Shown here piece by piece: positions 4,029-6,473 of a DNA stretch of 6,473 nucleotides (the first letter of the stretch is position 1; every line of letters begins with the position of its first letter). The position numbers and the translations under genes are program-made. The stretch covers positions 1-6,473 of the forward strand of contig CAZFCK010000260.1 of the NCBI GenBank assembly GCA_964517355.1, read 5' to 3'. The notes under the pieces are model-generated. The model saw nothing but the letters and a program-made list of their open reading frames with translations, did no database searches and was not told the origin of the DNA. The stretch comes from CAZFCK01 sp964517355. Its GTDB lineage: Bacteria; Desulfobacterota; Desulfovibrionia; Desulfovibrionales; Desulfovibrionaceae.

Positions 4029-6419
4029 ATGGGGGGCAAACGTATTGCCTTAACAAGCCAGGACCTGATCCTCTTTGAGCACGCTCTCAAAGACGAAATC
4101 GCATCATTCATCGATTTTTCATCCTATTCGCTGTATTTTCCGCAGGAGATGCCTTACGAGATGCGCGACCCCAATGCGGAACCCGGCGATTTAGGCATGC
4201 TGGCCATCCATCTGCCGAAAGAAAGGAAGCTGCTGCTGCCTCTTGCGCAGGAGGGACGCTTCTTGGGCGTGTTTCAAGCGCGGGGGGTGAAAATCGCGGC
4301 CCCCAAATCCATCCTGCCGTTTCTCACGCGCATGGCCTCCTTATGTCTGGACAAACTCGCCATGGGCAAACGTTCCATCACAGATCCGGTCACGGGCCTC
4401 GAAACCCGGCACTCTTTTCTTAAGGCCCTGGAACGTGAAATCGACGCCGTACGTGATTGCATGCGTCCCGGTTCCACGTGCGCAGACCTCTCCGCCCCCG
4501 TCTATCGCGCCGGGCTCACCGTGCTTTCGATTCACGTCACGGATCTCGAACAGCTCCAGAAACAATACGGCTACATCGTCGCCGATCGCATGCTTTCCCT
4601 GTTGGGAGATGTTATTGAAAACGTGCGCCCGAAACAGGTACATGCGGCTCATTACGCGGAAGGCCGTTTCACCCTTTTCATTCCCGAAGCCATACCGAAC
4701 GCCTGCCGCAAGCTTGCCCAGGAACTGGCGGCGCAACTGTGCCAGGTTCGCTATCTTCATGAAATAACGGATGAACGCCTAAGTGTTTCGTGTAATATCG
4801 GCCAAGCAAACTACCCCCAGGATATGGAAGGCGCCCTCTTTGAGAGATCCGTGGCCGAACAGGCGAGACTTTTACTGCAAAAAGGCGCCAAGGCCGCCAA
4901 TGTGGCCCAGGAACAGGGCCCCGGCGCCATCTTCCCTTATGCGCGCATCCTGGAACAAGGAGGGCGCGTCAAAGAGGTGTTGCCCATCAACCGGCTGCTT
5001 CTCAGCGTTGGACGCGATGCGGGCGCGCGCGAGGGGCAACGCTTTCTCGTCTGGTCGCCCAGCCCGGAACAACAGGGGGATAGCGATGCGACACCGCCCC
5101 TGTACAAAGGCGAAGTGGCGCTCATGGAAGTATTGGACCGCTCATCCCTCGCTGAAATCATGCATCAAGGCGATCCGACCTGGGAAATCTGCCCCGGCGA
5201 CCGCCTCACCCTGCTGAAGGAATCTCTCGCCCCTGCTTCCCAAACCGGAAGCGCTGCGGACCAATCCAGCACACAACGGGACATGCTCACGGGGTTGCTG
5301 CTGTACCGGGATTTTCTCATGGCCTGGACCAAACAACGGGAACATTGCCAGGATTTTACCCTGGCCCTGCTCCGTCTGGGCATAGACGACGCCACGCTGG
5401 ACCATACCCGTGCCGAGCAGCAAGCCGTGGAAGCCGCGACCCTGGCCAAGGAATTCTTCAGCCCGGAGTTCCTGGGAGGGCGATACAGCCTGACAAGCCT
5501 GCTGCTCTTTCATCCGGGAATGTCCGGCCCACAAGCTCAAGAACAGTACAACGCCTTTGTAGAACGTCTGCGCAAACTCGATATCCATGCAGCCGCGGGC
5601 TTGGCCTGCCATCCCTTCCTGCATTTCCGCAAGGCGGACGCCCTGGAGAACTGCCGCAAGGCCCTGGACTATGCGTTGCTTCTGCCGCAGCCGCATGTGG
5701 GGTTGACCGATTCCCTGGCCCTGAATATCAGTGCGGACAAGCTGTTCAGCCAAGGCGACCTGTACGGAGCCGTGGAGGAATATAAACTCGCCCTGCTGGC
5801 GGACGAAAACAATACACTGGCCCAAAACTCCCTGGGCATCTGCATGGCCAGGATGGGGCAGTTGCAACAGGCCAGGCAGCATTTTGAAAACGTGCTGCGC
5901 CGGAACAAGAAGGATGTCATGGCCTTGTACAACCTGGGCTTTGTTCTGCAACGCATGGGCGAAGCCTCGGCCGCGCGCGAAACCTTCAAACGCTGCCTGA
6001 AAGCCGAGCCGGAGCACATCTACTCGCTTATCCGCCTGGGACAGCTGGCAGAACAGCAAAACCGCCTCACCCAGGCGCGCACCTATTATAACAAGGCCGC
6101 CGCCATGGAGCAGGGTGCTGGCGTCACCCAACGCTATCTGGCGCGCTTGAGCATAAAACAGGGGCGCGTGGAAGAGGCCCGCGAACGTCTGCATCAGGCC
6201 TTGCGCCATGACCCGCAGGACGCCTTTTCCATGCATCTGCTGGCGCAACTCTACCTGGACAACAACGAGGACCCGAGCATCGCCGAAACATTGGCGCGTC
6301 AAAGCGTTTCTCTGCGCCCCGAAAGCTCCCCCTTCTGGCTGGTGCTGGCTCGCGCCTATGAAATGCAGGGAAAGAATCGCGAAGCCAAAGAAGCCTACAG
6401 CCGCGCCGGCGACCGCTAG
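4029..6419 (+). CDS. TPR protein with two degenerate GGDEF-like domains
   Basis: A 796-residue protein with no signal peptide or membrane segment, so probably cytoplasmic. Residues 1-110 look like a degenerate GAF-type sensor domain (KLLLPLAQEGRFLGVFQARG). Residues 119-310 are GGDEF-like: they open with DPVTGLE and keep YGY at 180-182, but the signature GG(D/E)EF is AEGRF (210-214), and the metal and GTP residues before YGY are replaced. Residues 314-400 form a beta-rich segment (GAREGQRFLVW ... GEVALMEV ... ICPGDRLTLL) resembling FlgT C-terminal-type barrels. Residues 418-560 look like a second, still weaker GGDEF fold (DMLTGL; GGRYS at 483-487). Residues 564-796 hold about seven TPR units. 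Diguanylate cyclase activity is unlikely; scaffolding, or nucleotide binding without catalysis, is more plausible. The gene is probably transcribed alone, between the cheW terminator and a terminator-like sequence at its end. ATG 4029 is supported by GGAGG. Domain boundaries are by eye; the partner is unknown. Confidence 0.92.
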   Translation: MGGKRIALTSQDLILFEHALKDEIASFIDFSSYSLYFPQEMPYEMRDPNAEPGDLGMLAIHLPKERKLLLPLAQEGRFLGVFQARGVKIAAPKSILPFLTRMASLCLDKLAMGKRSITDPVTGLETRHSFLKALEREIDAVRDCMRPGSTCADLSAPVYRAGLTVLSIHVTDLEQLQKQYGYIVADRMLSLLGDVIENVRPKQVHAAHYAEGRFTLFIPEAIPNACRKLAQELAAQLCQVRYLHEITDERLSVSCNIGQANYPQDMEGALFERSVAEQARLLLQKGAKAANVAQEQGPGAIFPYARILEQGGRVKEVLPINRLLLSVGRDAGAREGQRFLVWSPSPEQQGDSDATPPLYKGEVALMEVLDRSSLAEIMHQGDPTWEICPGDRLTLLKESLAPASQTGSAADQSSTQRDMLTGLLLYRDFLMAWTKQREHCQDFTLALLRLGIDDATLDHTRAEQQAVEAATLAKEFFSPEFLGGRYSLTSLLLFHPGMSGPQAQEQYNAFVERLRKLDIHAAAGLACHPFLHFRKADALENCRKALDYALLLPQPHVGLTDSLALNISADKLFSQGDLYGAVEEYKLALLADENNTLAQNSLGICMARMGQLQQARQHFENVLRRNKKDVMALYNLGFVLQRMGEASAARETFKRCLKAEPEHIYSLIRLGQLAEQQNRLTQARTYYNKAAAMEQGAGVTQRYLARLSIKQGRVEEARERLHQALRHDPQDAFSMHLLAQLYLDNNEDPSIAETLARQSVSLRPESSPFWLVLARAYEMQGKNREAKEAYSRAGDR

Positions 6420-6440
6420 CGCATTTTCGCCTTGAAACAA
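6417..6440. repeat. Copy 2 of the 24 bp direct repeat, overlapping a stop codon
   Basis: This copy is identical to 3805-3828. Its first three bases, TAG, are the stop codon of the GGDEF/TPR gene. After the shared 24 bases the sequence diverges (CGCC here, GGCT in copy 1), so the hairpin here carries a C·C mismatch. Confidence 0.75.
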
Positions 6441-6450
6441 CGCCTTTTTT
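6429..6450 (+). terminator. Weak intrinsic terminator after the GGDEF/TPR gene
   Basis: GCCTTG (6429-6434) pairs with CAACGC (6438-6443) around an AAA loop, with one C·C mismatch, and six T residues follow (6445-6450). The T-run is good but the stem is short and imperfect. GGCGA (6408-6412) can alternatively pair with TCGCC (6427-6431). Termination here is plausible but not certain. The remaining 23 bp to the window end show nothing recognisable. Confidence 0.45.
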
Positions 6451-6473
6451 CCAGATTCTTTATGAAAAGATAA

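Noticed and set aside
5142..6440. Long antisense open frame (432 codons) on the - strand
   Set aside because: It lies entirely opposite the GGDEF/TPR gene, whose TPR repeats and GGDEF remnants are clear. Its translation shows no recognisable domain. Long antisense frames are common opposite GC-rich codons.
70..6470. 11 bp inverted match between the two ends of the window (TCTTTTCATAA at 70-80, TTATGAAAAGA at 6460-6470)
   Set aside because: Several 11 bp matches are expected by chance in a window of this size, and the sequence is low in complexity. There is no sign of a mobile element between them.

Overview
The window reads as ordinary chromosomal DNA from a motile, moderately GC-rich Gram-negative bacterium. 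The CheW and chemoreceptor sequences look most like those of Desulfovibrio-type sulfate reducers (Desulfovibrionales). That placement is an inference from remembered protein style, not from a database search. There are four confident genes, all on the + strand. I see no tRNA, rRNA, CRISPR array, transposase or phage gene.

Layout. Positions 1-291 are non-coding. They hold a GC-rich hairpin (5-35), which may belong to a gene outside the window, and a regulatory region with a TTGACA box flanked by two CAGTNACTG palindromes. A TetR/AcrR-type regulator (292-912) follows, and 40 bp later a transmembrane chemoreceptor (MCP, 953-2977). After a 132 bp gap containing a hairpin comes a CheW coupling protein (3110-3613), closed by a strong stem-loop that looks like an intrinsic terminator (3636-3684). 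About 345 bp of non-coding DNA follows, with a small hairpin repeat (3805-3831) and a 10+10 bp inverted repeat (3853-3892). The last gene (4029-6419) encodes a 796-residue protein with two degenerate GGDEF-like domains, a beta-rich middle domain and seven C-terminal TPR repeats. Its stop codon lies inside a second exact copy of a 24 bp element also found upstream of the gene.

How the genes may work together. The tetR, MCP and cheW genes share a strand, lack an obvious terminator between them and end at one terminator. They could form one transcription unit in which the regulator controls itself together with a receptor and its own coupling protein. The MCP carries a likely zinc-binding CZB domain in its extracytoplasmic part (His160, Cys186, His213, His217), so zinc or a thiol-reactive oxidant is a plausible signal. 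The GGDEF/TPR protein seems separately transcribed. It has lost the catalytic residues of diguanylate cyclases and is more likely a scaffold or c-di-GMP-pathway relic than an enzyme.

The points most worth a second look are the extracytoplasmic CZB site, the tandem operator before tetR, the double degenerate GGDEF protein, and the 24 bp repeat flanking that protein's gene.
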